Shown: one piece after another, positions 46,450 to 59,691 of the stretch
Layout of the letters: each line of letters begins with the position of its first letter
Numbering within the stretch: position 1 is the stretch's first letter
From: Pollenia angustigena
Taxonomy: Eukaryota; Arthropoda; Insecta; Diptera; Polleniidae
DNA: 64,000 nucleotides
Direction: 5' to 3'
Assembly (NCBI GenBank): GCA_930367215.1
Contig: OV884059.1
Coordinates: 147,372,511 to 147,436,510, forward strand
Notes under the pieces: generated by a model
What the model saw: the letters and a program-made list of their open reading frames with translations, nothing else
Database searches by the model: none
Told to the model about the DNA's origin: nothing
Made by a program: the position numbers and the translations under genes

Positions 46450-49055
46450 CAAATTCAAAAACAAGAAATTTATATAATACCACAAGAAAGAAATTAAACT
46501 GGCTACATTATAAATTATTTTACTTATGTTGTCTATTGTGAATGTTACTGAAGGTATAAAATGCGATCTGTATGTGTCCAAATATTAACCTGAGTAATTA
46601 CCCAACAAAATTTTATGTAAAATTGTTGGTGACAGAGATGTTTGATTGATATTGTGCTCGCCAAAGATCCCTTTCGTTCTCACTTTTATTTTGTCTGCAC
46701 CGCTTGTGAAAAAAAATTAATTTAACGCTTAAGCACATTTTATATTTTGAGTAAAACTTTATGACAAATATTTTCGTGAAGCATTTTTACCTATTTTATC
46801 CTTATCTATAATTACCCCTTTTATAAGATTTAACATACACCTTCAGAACACCTTAAATCTAACACAAGGACTTTACAAGCAATTGCTCTCAAACAATATC
46901 TTGTTGTGAACAGCGTTGCCATGACAAAGAAAAATTTAAGAAAAAGTAGCCAAAAGCGCAAAATGTAACCAAAATGATATATTATTAAAAGTACTATTTT
47001 ATTCTTCTGAACCGCTAGACCGAAAGAACAATATGCTTTATGATTTTTTTGTTTTCAGAGACAACATAAGCTTACTTAAGAATAACGCGGAGCCAGATAG
47101 CGAGAGGATATAATTATTTATTTTCCTGTAACACATGTTTCACTTTTTTTGTATTCCCCTTTGTTAGCAGAATGGCCCGATATGGGTTTCATCCACATTC
47201 GACTCTGAAAATTTAATGTACTCTTTAACTAAATAATTTTAACAAAAAGAATACGGGAATTTTTCTTCTCTTTTTAGATTATTTTAAACATTAAAATAAA
47301 AATAATTTATGTTTTCTTTTTTATAGTGTTGTTATTTTTTCTATACAAAGCAAGAAAAAACAGGTTTTTATGGTTTCAATATTGAACAAATTTATTTTAA
47401 CATTTTTTATTTAAAATAAACATAAAACCAAGATTTATTTAAATAAAGTCCATACTTTTGCAGAAAATTCCTATGATTTGTAATCAACATTGCGCCATCT
47501 TAATTTAATATTGATATTTTTTTCTTCCAAATTCTTGGGTTTTACGTTTTCGATTTCCAGCAAAACCCTAAATAGCTCGTCAAGACGTAGTGCAATGGTA
47601 ACATTGCTTTCTATGCCGATTTCTTTATAAGAATGTGCAAAATGGGTTACCTTTAACAACCCCAAAAATTACATTTTTTGATCTTTTCTATCAAAATCAC
47701 CCGTTGGAATCTTGTTATTTTTTTAAATGGTGTACAGATAATTTGATGAAATCTGGTTTATAGGTTTTAGTTGGCACAAGGACCAAGCCTACTGAAAATG
47801 GGGCAAATCGGTCCATAACTTCATAAAGCCCCCATACAAGCTGCTTTCGGGAACAGGGTATTTGTGCCCGCTATCAAAAAATTTTTTATAAAATTCAAAA
47901 CATTTAGATAGATCCTAATTTATATGGACACATAAGCTATGAATTTAAGAAAAAATACGGACCAGGAGGGGAGATAGGGGGCAATTTCTGCCTCCGAAAC
48001 AATCTAACATAAACTATTTACTTTCGTTATAAAAAATTCATTTAAAAGTAAAACGTAGCGATTTTTTGAGCACAAAATATTTCTCTAATTAATCGTCTAT
48101 TATGTTGTTTCACTCAACAAAATTTTTTTTTAAATGTGGGTGGCATGTTAAACATAATCAAACAAATCTTTTGACTACCATCATAAAAACGACTAAAGTA
48201 TTAATTTTAATATTAAAAAAATGTCTTAATTAGGCTTTAAATTCTTTTCATCTACTTTAATCTACAAAAAATAAAAACACAAACATGTTTAAAAACTCAG
48301 ATTTTTGTTAATGACCATATAAAAACATTGTTTTATACGATAAACACTTTATTTTATGGGCAACAAAAAAAAAACGAAACAAAAGCAAAAATCTCACATA
48401 TGATTAAGTATTATAATTTAGCTATTCAATTTAACAACTTTGCAAAAATTTCAATAGCAAAAATCGCTGTTTTTAAAAAGAAACAAACAAAAGTATTTCA
48501 AGACAAAAGCAAATTTACAGAGAAAAATAACTGCCTGTTGTTTGATAACGAGAGCAACATTCACTCTTTTAACTTACATTTAAAACAAAAATTATTTTTG
48601 AATTTTGTTTTTGTTAAGTTTGGCAAAAACTTGACGTTAAGGTGTGACTCACAATTAACATCGTGAATTATGGTTGGACCACCCTTCATATGAAGATATT
48701 TTTTTAACAACGATCTCAACCTCGTAACGTAATTTTTTTTTGGCGGGTCCATGATTGCCCATGGGTCCCAAATAGGGTACACTCTCGAAAATATGTGGGA
48801 TATCATACTTTCTAACTTGTTTTTTTTTTTGTGTTGTTTTTTTAATTCAAATATCGAATATGTTTGTATCCAAAACAGATGGCGCTAGAAACATAGTTTT
48901 TGCACGGGCCGCTACAACCAAATAATATAGTGCAATAATAGTGTCAACTCCTCATTATCTTATAATAAGTAGTCTGGGGTTACATCACTTCTGCGCTGAT
49001 AGCCTCTTTTAATATTCATATCTACCCGCTGTAAAAATATCGACGATAAATTTCA
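46450..49055. other. Mostly unrecognised, with repeat debris
   Basis: 47120-47270 is a diverged copy of the 17.4-kb duplicated unit. 47690-48010 (GGTCCATAACTTCATAAAGC and CCCATACAAGCTGCTTTC) has the look of an interspersed repeat but its class is unknown. No gene was seen. Confidence 0.45.
48655..48686. repeat. Solo mariner-like terminal repeat
   Basis: Inverted, it reads AAGGGTGGTCCAACCA, then CACGATGTTAATTG, matching the terminal repeat at 33661-33692. No partner end or transposase was found nearby. Confidence 0.6.
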
Positions 49056-49059
49056 GTTT

Positions 49060-49540
49060 ATCAGTAGTATGAAATGGGAATTTAGCACATTTGACCGGAA
49101 CCTTGTTGATTAATTTTTTGAATCCCAGGAAAAATTTTGATAACTTATATGCATGTGGCAGTGTAAATAAAACTGAACTGGCAAAATAAAATGAAGTTAT
49201 TTGTTTTTATATTTGTTTTTTCTTTACCCACTTACAACTACATTTAGAGTTGACAAAAAATCAACCAATTGTAGTCGGGACTGTAAGAAAAGATTAACTC
49301 ACTGTTAATTGTTGTTGTTTTTGTTTAAGCTTTGATATTGTTACAAGTAAAACTGGGGCTTATTATTCTTATTCGCTTAACAGTTTTATTTGTATTATAT
49401 CTTTAGTTTTTCTAAAATCTTTGGATGTAGCTTCCTGACGATCTGGCCTAAGCAACCAGTGAAATGCTCATCCCATCGACGAAAAAATTTCAGCTTGAAA
49501 TGGGAATTTAGCACATTTGAACGAAACCTTGTTACCAAAG
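49060..49540. repeat. Diverged inverted copy of the 8.7-kb MITE family
   Basis: About 49325-49475 is the inverse of about 8760-8935 (AAGCTTTGATATTGTTACAA, then GATCTGGCCTAAGCAACCAG). The motif GAAATGGGAATTTAGCACAT occurs directly repeated at about 49070 and 49497 with a shared CCTTGTT downstream. Confidence 0.6.
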
Positions 49541-50215
49541 AGTAAAAAAAAAGTACGATCATTTTTTTACTCGTTGGTAACAAAACGGATAATTTACAAA
49601 ATTCGTTTTTTATATGGGTTTAATGATAAATTTAAAATTGTTTTGCTTTAACTAAAAACTTTTTAATTTTAAGTTAATACCCTCTTTATGATAAAGTGCG
49701 ATATTTCTAGTATTAAATTACGAGAAATATCATAAATCTATTGCAAATGTAAATAAAATATCGATATAAGTATGTAGTACTTTTTGTCGAAATATTAAAA
49801 GAAAATAATATAATTGTTTAACACACGCACTCGTTCCACACAAACGTTAACGAAATCGCAAGTTAAAATTGGTTGTTATATAAAAAAATGTAAATAAAAA
49901 AAGTTTACAACTATTATATAAAAACAAAAAATTAACAAAAAAAAGGAACAGAACTGGGTCGTACGTTGTAAGAACTTGGGACGTAACGCCTTAAAAGTCT
50001 AAAAACACGCTCCATTTACTAACAGTTCCATCGTAGATGTAGATACATGGTGATATAATGCAGGTGGCATCGCTACGTAAACAAATTCAACATTAAAACA
50101 AAAATTGAAAATGTGTCCCAGCTTACGTCAAAAATTATTTTAAAGAAAAATCAAAGAGTGCCGCTGAATGCGATGAAATAAATAAATTTCATATTAATTC
50201 GAATGTGTATTCTAA

Positions 50216-50384
50216 AGCCTATAGTACACGAAATGTAAAAAGCCACATGCGCTTGTGCTTCTGACGTAATTTTGTCGTCATCACACAACAAGAACTGGCT
50301 ATTGTGGCTTTGTAGTGACGTCAAAATTACGTCAGAACCACATGCGCATGTTGCTTTTTACATTCCGTGTACTGTATGCAGGCT
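50216..50384. mobile_element. PIF/Harbinger-like MITE, 169 bp
   Basis: The arms start AGCCTATAGTACACGAAATG and, inverted, AGCCTGCATACAGTACACGG, then share GTAAAAAGC and CACATGCGC. TAA flanks lie on both sides (50213-50215 and 50385-50387). The centre holds GACGTAATTTTG paired with CAAAATTACGTC. Confidence 0.8.
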
Positions 50385-51426
50385 TAAGTCAAATTACAAT
50401 TTCAAAAGATTTTATACTTTTTTAGTCTTATTCCTTCAATATTTCGGAAAAATATTCGAATTAATATGAAAATTTGTGTATATAATAAATGTTACTCACC
50501 ATGAGAAATAAATTCCCAGATTCTTTTTTTTTTTTTTTTTGAAATAAATAAATTGTTAGCCAATTTTTACTTAATTATGGTCAATATCTTATTTATCTTT
50601 AATCTAATCACAACACAAAACGTGGACTTTTTGTAAATATAAACAAAACTTTGACATAAAATTGGACAAACAATGCAAGAGCAAAAAGTCGTCATCTGGC
50701 CTAGTAATGTCACCAATTACATTCATCATGCGTAGATATTTTGTTTTCCTTTGAAAATAATATAAGAAATGTCCCAATTTATCACGGTTGTTGTTATTTT
50801 TTTTTTCCTCCTTTTTATTTTTTTTTTTTTTTTCAAAAATTCAATTTGAAAACATAAAAATTATTTCTTTTTCTTCGACAATACGGCCGTAACCGGCATA
50901 TGAAATATAATTAGATCCTTGTCGACGTACGACGTAGATACGCTTTTACATTTACGCCAACTATTGCGTGCCTGTGTATTAAATATAAAAAGTTTTTATT
51001 TGACAACGTATCTACGTCATACGCTACTACGTTCATACGGTGCAAAAGTGTTCCTACGGTAATAATTAAAAAAAGTAATTGTGTATTTAAATCACAAACC
51101 GCCAGACCGACGGAATTGTTGTAGGTAGCAATTAACAATATGGCAAACAATTATGTCTATTAAAATTTTAAGATTAAATTGTAAGATACATATAAGAAAT
51201 CGCGTTTTTTTACTTTTAATAAAAGTTTTTGATTGTTTTTGAAACGACACATGAATTAAAAAAGTAGAGTTTCGGTTGTTTTGTGAAGTGGGTGTAGACG
51301 TTCAGTTCTTAAAAATTACTGATTGTGGAGTACGACAATAATTATTAAAATTGTTTCTAGACATAATTCAATTATAAGAGAATCTTTAAGCATTTCTATA
51401 ATTTATTTTTAAAAAATAAAAATCAT

Positions 51427-51590
51427 TTGGGTTGTTCACGGAAGCGGGATTATCAGATTATATGGTTATTTAGTTATATTAACAACAACAAACTAAATTT
51501 ATTTAATATTTTTTATATAATTTTGTTGCTGTTAATATAACTACATAACCATATAACCTGATAATTCCGCCTTCCTTGAGCAACCAAAAT
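51427..51590. repeat. Hairpin inverted repeat (GGGTTGTTCACGGAAG)
   Basis: The left arm (TTGGGTTGTTCACGGAAGCG, then GATTATCAGATTATATGG) pairs with the right arm (51533-51590). The symmetry may extend outward into AATCATTT and AATGATTT. Confidence 0.75.
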
Positions 51591-51721
51591 GATTTCTTAC
51601 TTGTTAACTTTTCGGTGACTAGATCGAAGCTTCAAATCTGATTCATTACTCCAATTATTAGTAGCAAAAGGTTGGCAACCTATACCGTTAAAAATACCGA
51701 TACCGCCTAAATACCGTTTAA

Positions 51722-52399
51722 GGGCACTGTTACACGTTCAATAAATATCGTGATATTTTTAGTATCACGATATTTATTGAACGTGTAGCATGCAATATTG
51801 ATGGATCGCGATCCATATCGCAGAATGGCCTAAAATATGAAATCCAGATCGCGGATCGTGGATCGCGTGATTATTGAACGTGTAGCATTTTCATGATATT
51901 AAATAGTCATGATACGTCAGTAAAAAGTGTCAAAATAAAAGAAATAAAATATGCAGTGAAAAAATTAAACAAATAAAAAGTAAAACAATTGACAAAATTT
52001 GTGTAAAGTTTATTGAAATAAAGGGTAATAGCAGAAGACAGTGAAATCGAGTGGGTTCTGCCGGTGGAATCTTTAAAAGATTTTTAAAAGATTTCATTTT
52101 TAATTTGAAGGCATTGCCGGAATTGTGAACTCGTCGGCTAAAGCTTATGCCGACAAAATAAAAAGAGCGACTGCGCTGCAAAAATTATTAAAGGTTTTAA
52201 AAAAAAGCAAGCAAAAGAGCTAAACAGGCTTTCTTTTGGTTTTCTCGCGACATTGATAAACGACCCGCACAGCACAAAAATAACATAAATACTGACGCGA
52301 TAAATATTGAACATGAAGCATACGTTCGTGATCCATCAATATTTTAAAATGGATCGCGATCCAAATATCACGATATTTATTGAACGTGTAGCAGTGCCC
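51722..52399. mobile_element. PIF/Harbinger-like element, 678 bp, with internal hairpin
   Basis: The ends GGGCACTGTTACACGTTCAA and, inverted, GGGCACTGCTACACGTTCAA are flanked by TAA (51719-51721 and 52400-52402). The outer arm contains its own hairpin: ATAAATATCGTGATA pairs with TATCACGATATTTAT within 51745-51790. GGATCGCGATCC palindromes recur (51802 and 52351). The 83-codon minus frame inside (51930-52181) is unrecognised. Confidence 0.82.
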
Positions 52400-52633
52400 T
52401 AAAATTAAATACCGGTATTGATACCGATACCGAAGTAACAAATAGTTTAATATCGGTATTGATACTAATACCGAAATGCGATTTGGATGCCAACAAATAT
52501 ACATATTTCTTTTTCACTCTCTCCTTAAAATTCAAGACTTGACGGCTTAAAATTTAAGAGTGTAAACTGGCACTTAGAACAAGTGTTGAAAATTTTAGTG
52601 TGTTTCTGTTTAAAACTTTTCTTATATTCATTT

Positions 52634-54290
52634 AAGACCTCATAAAGTAAATATTTGCTGGGTCCTTGAGTTATTCTAAGTTAATTAAACCATGTCCGTC
52701 TGTCTATCTGTTGAAAAAATGCTCACTTTCGAACAACTCAGTAGAAAAAAACAATATTGGTGTCAAATTGTTTCCAGTTATCCTAAGCAATTTGGAATTA
52801 AAGTCGGCTCGGTAACATCAGAGTTATGAATCCAAGTGTGGAACCACCTCCCTCACAAAATGTATAGTTTTGTTAGAAAAACTAACATGAATGGTGGCGA
52901 AATGGACGAGTTGATATAAGATTTTGCACAAATTCATTTTATATGACTAGAAATAACACTGTAAAATTTCGTGAAAATCGGTCCATAATTTACCATAGGT
53001 CCCATCCACTCTTGGAAATCATTTAAATACGCCTTAAATCGTATCACATACAAATATTGTAGTAGAATGTGGTCCAATGTAGCTCTGTACATCTAGAAAT
53101 AACAATTTTGTGATTATCGGTTTATAATTTAGCATAGATCCCACATAAAGAAGCCTTCGGAATAGCACTTTAAATCGTTTAAAACTCTTATAAAACAAAT
53201 TTGACTACTGTATTCAAAATTTGGTGTAATTTAGGTTTTTAACACCAGATATCACTCTAGAAAATTTTGTGATCATTGATCCATAACACTGGTTTACAGC
53301 CAAAATATACCAAGAACGCCACATGCCTAGATAAGTTAATTGGGACCTCCTGAACGCGAAAAACGCTATAATTTTATTCCTAAGTACGCTTTTTTTCGAT
53401 AACAGTACTTTTGTGTTTTTCGGTGTATGGTCCCACTCAAACCCTTGGGGAGCCCAACCGAAAAATCCGTTCCATCAGTTTTAACGTATTTAAAAAAAAA
53501 ACGGAATTTTGTATGAGATGAAAATATTGTCGTTCCACAAAATCCTTAATAAAAACTTTTTTCATCCGATTTTTTTCAAATTACGCTTAAAATGTTGGTA
53601 ATTAAATATACTATTTAGTTAAAAAATAAAACATTCCAGATATTTAATATAACGTAGAAAAAAACGAAATAAAAATTAAAAATTTTGAAAAAAACGTAAA
53701 CAATAGGCAAATTTTGAACTTTGAGGTGCCATAACTCAGCCATTTCTTATCAGATAGAAATTTATAGCATATCGACGGAAAAGGCATTCAATTACCTTTC
53801 CAACTATGTGCCACTTGTTTTGATTTTTCGGTTGGGCTCCACAAGGGTTTGAGTGGGACCATACACCGAAAAACACAAAAGTACCGTTATCTAAAAAACG
53901 GTACTTAGGAAAAAAAATTACAGCGGTTTTCGTGTTCAGGAGGTCCCAATTAACTTATGTAGGCATGTGGCGTTCTTGGTATTTTTCCAAATTAAAAATT
54001 TGTAAAGCAGTGTAATTTACCTCCTTAAAATCTAAAACTTTTACAAAATGGTACATATTTTATTTAAAAAAGTTCAAATTTAGTTTAATATGAGTTGAAA
54101 TAAAAGCATTAAAGATCAGAAGCTCAAGCAATAATTTAACAAAGCTCTAAACCGCAGCCAATTATAATACTGACGTCACTTTTTATTAAGATTGGTTAAT
54201 AATTTATAGATCCCATTTAGAGTCCATTCCTGAAATATTCTAATTGTCGTAGGAGGGTAATAAAGATTCGGCACAGCCGAATATTTCGCT
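52634..54290 (-). repeat. Second copy of the tandem-monomer interspersed repeat, interrupted
   Basis: This is the inverse of the 25.1-kb family: GGGTCCTTGAG and CCATGTCCGTCTGTC near 52660-52710, monomer-like ATCGGTCCATAATTTACCAT near 52980, and the palindrome ATTCGGCACAGCCGAAT at about 54270. It is interrupted by the foldback element at 53287-54012. Continuity of the ATCCATAA and TAATTTACC flanks shows that they were once contiguous. Confidence 0.75.
53287..54012. mobile_element. Foldback element, 726 bp, TAA target duplication
   Basis: The ends are CACTGGTTTACAG and, inverted, CACTGCTTTACAAA. Arms of about 160 bp share ACCAAGAACGCCACATGCC, AATTGGGACCTCCTGAACGC and CCCACTCAAACCC. The TAA flanks (53284-53286 and 54013-54015) fit the host repeat exactly, since the empty site would read CCATAATTTACC. 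No protein is recognised. Confidence 0.85.
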
Positions 54291-54299
54291 CTATTTCCA

Positions 54300-56150
54300 T
54301 ATGTATCTTCTACTTTTTAGTCTTGAAATTTCTGCAAATTTTGAGAAAAGAATGCATTCTTAGATAAACAAAAAAGTTATGCGCATGAAATTTTTTTTAT
54401 TAAATTTACTTTGGTTTTTTCGCTTTACTTTTTTGGCAAAAATACAAAAAGATATTTTAATAAAATTTTTTGTTTTCTCCGTGGAAGTAGAATATAGAAA
54501 ATGTTTTAAAAGTATTTAGAACATTTAATTTTGTAATCATTTTAATATAAATTTATTGTTTTTACAGTGCTTTAATACATATTTATTCAAATTGTACTCA
54601 ACAACGTAAATAAATATTTAAATTATTAAAAAAAAAACGCATTTAATATAAACTTGTAGGTGTTTTAATGACGTGTTGTTGTTTACTTAAAGTGATTTTT
54701 TAACATTAACACATTTATGCAATTTCTTTGGAAAGAGGTAATTAAAATTTATAATGTTTTAATTCCGAGAAAAAATCAAAAGGAATTTAATTAAAAATAA
54801 TAAACAACTAACGATTTGTAGAAAAAATAACCTATTGTTTAGGTTAATGAATAAGTTTTGTTGTTTTCCTTTTTTTTTTTTTTTTGTTATCATTGTAAAT
54901 GCAGCCCTGTAACACACACATTTAAATACATACTGTTGCCATACTTTAAGAGTTACCATACAGTCTAGTTGGAAAATATTTTTTGATTGAGAAGCGTTTT
55001 TTGTTTCATTAATCTATTAATTTTTAATAAAAATATCGTACTCCTTACTAAAACATAAGTCTGCACTAATTATTTCTAATGCCTGACAAAACACACATAC
55101 ATATCTGCAGTTAATTAAAAGATACATAGATTAATAGAAAAAATATAGATATGCATATTTACGTAATCTAATCTCTTGAAAAATATACTTGACAATTCAA
55201 TGACCCTACTCTCTGCTAGCAATTTAAATATGAGGCCGATAACAAACATGTTTACGTTTGTTTTTACTGACGGTTGCCATAATGACTGCTATTTAAGGCT
55301 TCTATTCAATTTATTTAGGCTTTATCACACTCTTGACACTATGTATGCATATGTTTTTGTAGTACGTATTAAATATACAAACAATATTTGTATGTATTAT
55401 GTATATTTCAGTATGTGTACATATATGTATATGTATGTCGATGTTTAAGTATATGCAATTTTTCATGAAAGTAGTAGTTTAAGATTCATGGACATGCATA
55501 AATGTTCTATTTACAAGTTGCTACTTTGTCTTTTTATTATCAGCTGCTTTTTATTTTTTACTTTTATTATTTTAATTTTCCCATTGGGGGTTTTTAATTT
55601 AACTTAGGTTTTTTATTCAAAGTGGTTGGGTATGTAAAGTTGGGAATGTTTTTTATGATTTTTTGGTTTAATTAATTGGAATGAGTTTTAACCGGCAAAG
55701 GCAACTTCGAAATAGTCGTATTTAGGGTGACAAAAGAACAATTGTTTTACCAAAGTTATAACAAAACTTTAAAAGTTTCTCTGAATCTGGAGGTAAATAG
55801 AATCGGTATCATTCGAAATATTAAGGTCATTATTGTGTAAAACGCAACGAAACGCAACGCCAAAAATAAAGTCAAAAATATTTTATAATTTTGTTGTTGC
55901 TTTCTACAGAAATTTAAAAAAAAAAAGTTTGAACATGCCATAAAATACCGTCAGTGCATCAGTGATATAAAGGAAAGTATCTAAAATTCTATAATTATTT
56001 TTATAATTTTGCATTTTTTAATTAGAAAAAAACAACAGTGAAAATTTGTAAAAAAAATTTAATTTTCCATCCCTGATTTTCTTCTTTTGCTGACTGATAA
56101 AATGAAAAAATCTTATTATTTAGAAAAAAAAGAACGAATGTCAATTATCT
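54300..56150. other. AT-rich stretch, nothing recognised
   Basis: Homopolymer runs (54869-54886) and a TATG/CATA microsatellite-like tract near 55370-55440. Possible frames (for example 55176-55448) include that tract and are not supported. Confidence 0.5.
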
Positions 56151-56154
56151 ATCA

Positions 56155-56390
56155 GCCATGTTCTGACAATCGCACGATTTGAAATCGCAAAACGCCAGAT
56201 TAATTTTGTGGCGTTCCTTAACTCGTGCGTTAAGTTTGCGATCTGCCGTAGTTTCTTTCAAATATTCTAGTTTCCTTTTGCAATTTTTAGTCGCCAAACT
56301 TTTTGCTTTTCCGATTCACAGAACACCTTATTTGCGTTTTTAAGTCAGAATCGCCAATGTTAAGCGTTTTGCGATTGTCAGAACATGCCC
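56155..56390. mobile_element. MITE with GCCATGTTCTGACAATCGC ends
   Basis: The left end GCCATGTTCTGACAATCGCA pairs with the right end, inverted, GGGCATGTTCTGACAATCGC, and both continue into AAAACGC. It is related by its first 12 bases to 42848-43097. Confidence 0.7.
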
Positions 56391-57264
56391 GTATACTTTT
56401 ATTTGATATTTTAAAACATAATGTTTTTCACTATTTAAAATTTTAAATTTATGAGTTTTTGACATGTCCTTTAATACTCAGTATTATAGTGTACAGGGCC
56501 TTTAGTAGGTCGCTTGTTTACTCATAAGCTATACCATACAAAAGCATAAACACCAACGAAGAGAAAAGAAAAAAGTTCTTAAGGATACATTCACTAACTT
56601 AGTGAGTCACTTCTTCTATACATAATTTCAAAGAGGTTTTTTTTCATTATTATTTTTTTATCCGGAGTTACAGATGTCAAAATCAACTTATTTATAAATC
56701 ATTTTTTTTTTTTTTTATATACAAATGAGTAACAGTAAACGGAACTTTCTACCTACATTTTCTTGCCATTTATTTGTTATAAGTTTAACTCTTTTTTCTG
56801 GTTTTTTTGTTTCTTTTATAACAATTCATTGTTAATAAAAGAATGTATAGGTACATGTATTTTTTTATTGTTCTTATTTTCTTATAGATGAGTTGAAGGA
56901 ATAATTTCTTAACAGAGTTGTTATTGGGATGGAATAAGTTGCACTGCATTAAACTTCGAAATTTTAAAGCTGCCATACTTATAAACAAAAAAAAAAAAAT
57001 TGCTTAGCTTTTGTCAGATACTCTTTGATTATTATATGAAATATTTTAAATTGGTCTGTAAATTTATTAAATTTCAAAGTGACAATCTTACTTCTTTTCC
57101 CACTGGCTTATTCACAATTCTGTTATTTAAAAAAACCTACTTTTTTAAAGCTCTAGAGCCAAATCGTCGCAATCGTGATCGAATGACTTTGACCGAAATC
57201 TTACTTTTGAAATCGATATCGAATAGCTTGCATCGAAATTTAAGGCAATGGCATTAGGGATGCA

Positions 57265-57345
57265 AACTTCGATGTATCGTTCATAAACATCGATGATAAC
57301 ATCGATATATTGGCGATACATCGGCGTCAAAACTAAAAAACATCG
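57265..57345. repeat. ATCGATG-rich cluster
   Basis: Repeated ACATCGATG, GATGTATCG and CGATACATCGGCG motifs in about 80 bp, like the subterminal part of the TATCGATAG hAT at 22.1 kb but without a partner end. Confidence 0.4.
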
Positions 57346-57504
57346 ACATCGTCCATTTAATATTTAAATTTATTAAAATTGTTTTTTATAATAATTTTAC
57401 AATTTTTAGTTTTTATTTTTTCAATTAAAGGTTTATAAATAAATATATTGTGTGTGTATACATGTATACTATGCATTGCTTAACTATGTAGGTATATGTA
57501 ATAA

Positions 57505-57937
57505 CCCAGTAAAAAATGTGCTCCAAAAGGAGCAGGTTTTTTGTATGAATTCATATCTCAAATCGCCTCAAACCTGCTGATGGGATGCCTGATTTTTGTA
57601 TGGGGTGTTCCCGGTTTGGAGGACTATTTTTTGCTGACAATAAGCGCTTCTTTTAACATGCCTAAAAGCACTCCTAAAGTGCTATATAAACATATTCATT
57701 AATGTTTTGCTTTTACTTGTTTAAATGCCTTTTTTCAATCATTTTCGTAGACGTATACCATATTATATTTTTATTTTTTGCTCTTTAAAACCTTCTTCGT
57801 TGTCAGCACTAAAATTTTAGCTTATTTGTATATTTTGTTCTTTATCATTTACTGCTCTATAAAAGCTCTCTAATTGAAGCGCTTGATTATGCGCATTTTT
57901 TCTGTAGTGCTTCAAAAAACCCAATTTTTTACCTGGG
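57505..57937. repeat. MITE with CCCAGTAAAAAATG ends
   Basis: The left end CCCAGTAAAAAATGTGCTCC pairs with the right end, inverted, CCCAGGTAAAAAATTGGG. The interior has repeated AAGCGCTT, AGTGCTT and AAAGCACT motifs. Confidence 0.5.
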
Positions 57938-58334
57938 AAGGGAAACCGCTTTTATAATTTAAAGAAATGTTACAACAATTTTGAAGACTGTTACTACGTT
58001 TATACGTAGCCTATTCGCGAATAAAAATTATTTGCGATTAACTAACTTACTCTTAATATGTCAATTTTCTTAATTTATTTTTAAGTGATGCCAGATGGAA
58101 AATTTATTAATTTAGTAGCATTGAATGTATATCAACTTTTTTTTTTTTAATGAAACAGATCAAAAATTATTGTGTATTTTTAAATTTATTTGCACATGTT
58201 TTATTTAATTTTACTTTTGTTGTCATAAGAATGTGCCACATCGAAATAAAAACGTAAAACGGTTAAAAGTGTAGCAATGCTTAAAATCTTATTTGCAAAT
58301 AGTGTCGTTAATCAGGAATTGTTTTCATGAGTAA

Positions 58335-58602
58335 AGGCCCAACTAGAATGTGCATAAACAAACTTAAGCTACTGTCAAAAATAAACGAAAAAATCTCTCA
58401 AATATATTTAAAAAAAAAAAACAAAATAAAAAACTTTTGATTCCGTACGGAATGTGCGATTAGTTTCGCACTTTGCTTAAGCAAATCACAGTTTCATAAA
58501 ATTTAACAAAAAGTTCCCGTAAGTTCAACATGGTTTTACACATATGATTTACATGTATCGCTCGGTTGATTAAGCCACGTTATTCACATTCTGGTTAGGC
58601 CT
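58335..58602. mobile_element. PIF/Harbinger-like MITE (AGGCCCAACTAGAATGTG)
   Basis: The left end AGGCCCAACTAGAATGTG pairs with the right end, inverted, AGGCCTAACCAGAATGTG. The flanks are TAA and TTA, so the duplication is not perfect. Confidence 0.65.
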
Positions 58603-59691
58603 TTAGCCCATTTAGAAAAGGAAACATTTGGAAGGGAAACATTTTGTTTGATAGCAAATTACGGGTGGGGAAGAGAGTGGTTTTTGTGTTCGGTACTCGG
58701 CGACACGCTTTGTTCTCACTTTCTTTGTTGACATTTATTTTGCTTTTTGAAAAAAAAAAAACAACAATATTAACAGAATGTTTCCGGCAACATGTTCGTC
58801 TGTGTGACCGCGAATGAAAAAGCAAAAGAGAATTCCAGATGTTTTCCTTCCAAATGTTCGCTCGTCTAAACTCGGACTATTCGCAAATAAAAAGTTAATA
58901 TGTAATATGTTTTCTTTCTATTACAGAGCAAAAAAAATTTTACATTTAAAAAAAAATATTTGATCGCTATCAAATGCTGCGATTCGTATTCCGATTCGTC
59001 ACGAAGCTTTATTGGATACGAAACCTTTTCCGATCTCGAATGCGACGATTTGGCCCGTGTTTTTTAAGGCGACTAGAACTGAAAGAAAAAGATACAAAAA
59101 AATTCTTCCGTATGTGTGAAGTAACAAAAAAAAAAAAAAAAATTTTTTTACTAACACAATCATGAATGTAGGTTTTTTTCAATTACTCTCTCTGTTCTAG
59201 TCGTGCTCTATGACAAATTATACACACGTGTTATAAATTTTATTTTAACACAAAAAAAATCCTAAAAAAAAGTAAAATGTTGCGTGCAATAAAACAAATT
59301 ATTTTATATTGTTACAATATGTACGATATGATGATGAGTGATGTCTTTACCCTTTTTAAACATAATTCTAAAGGTCTTTTTCTGCATCTAACAAAGAAAA
59401 AATCTAATAATATAATTATGATAAATAAAACAATAGATAATAAAATGTCTGCTTTCACAGACAGTTGTGCGTAGTAATTGCTAATTTGTATGACATGTCT
59501 CTCACAAAATATACAATAGGAAATATATTTTAAGAAACGTAGTAAAGTTTGTTATTAGATCTGGTACCACAACATTACACTAATGTTATTTACTTTATTA
59601 ATTGCACGTATTAATTCTACTTATGTTATTTACTTTAAGTTAACTGTTTTTATGAAACTACCCTGCAGACAAAGTAACTAGTATTTTGCTA

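Noticed and set aside
48328..48666. 112-codon plus-strand frame
   Set aside because: It is Lys/Asn/Phe-rich as expected from AT-rich DNA and runs into a solo mariner end.
51676..52495. ATACCG-rich sequence on both sides of 51722-52399 as a separate transposon
   Set aside because: The ATACCG and CGGTAT repeats could be subterminal repeats of an older element, but no paired ends or duplication could be defined.
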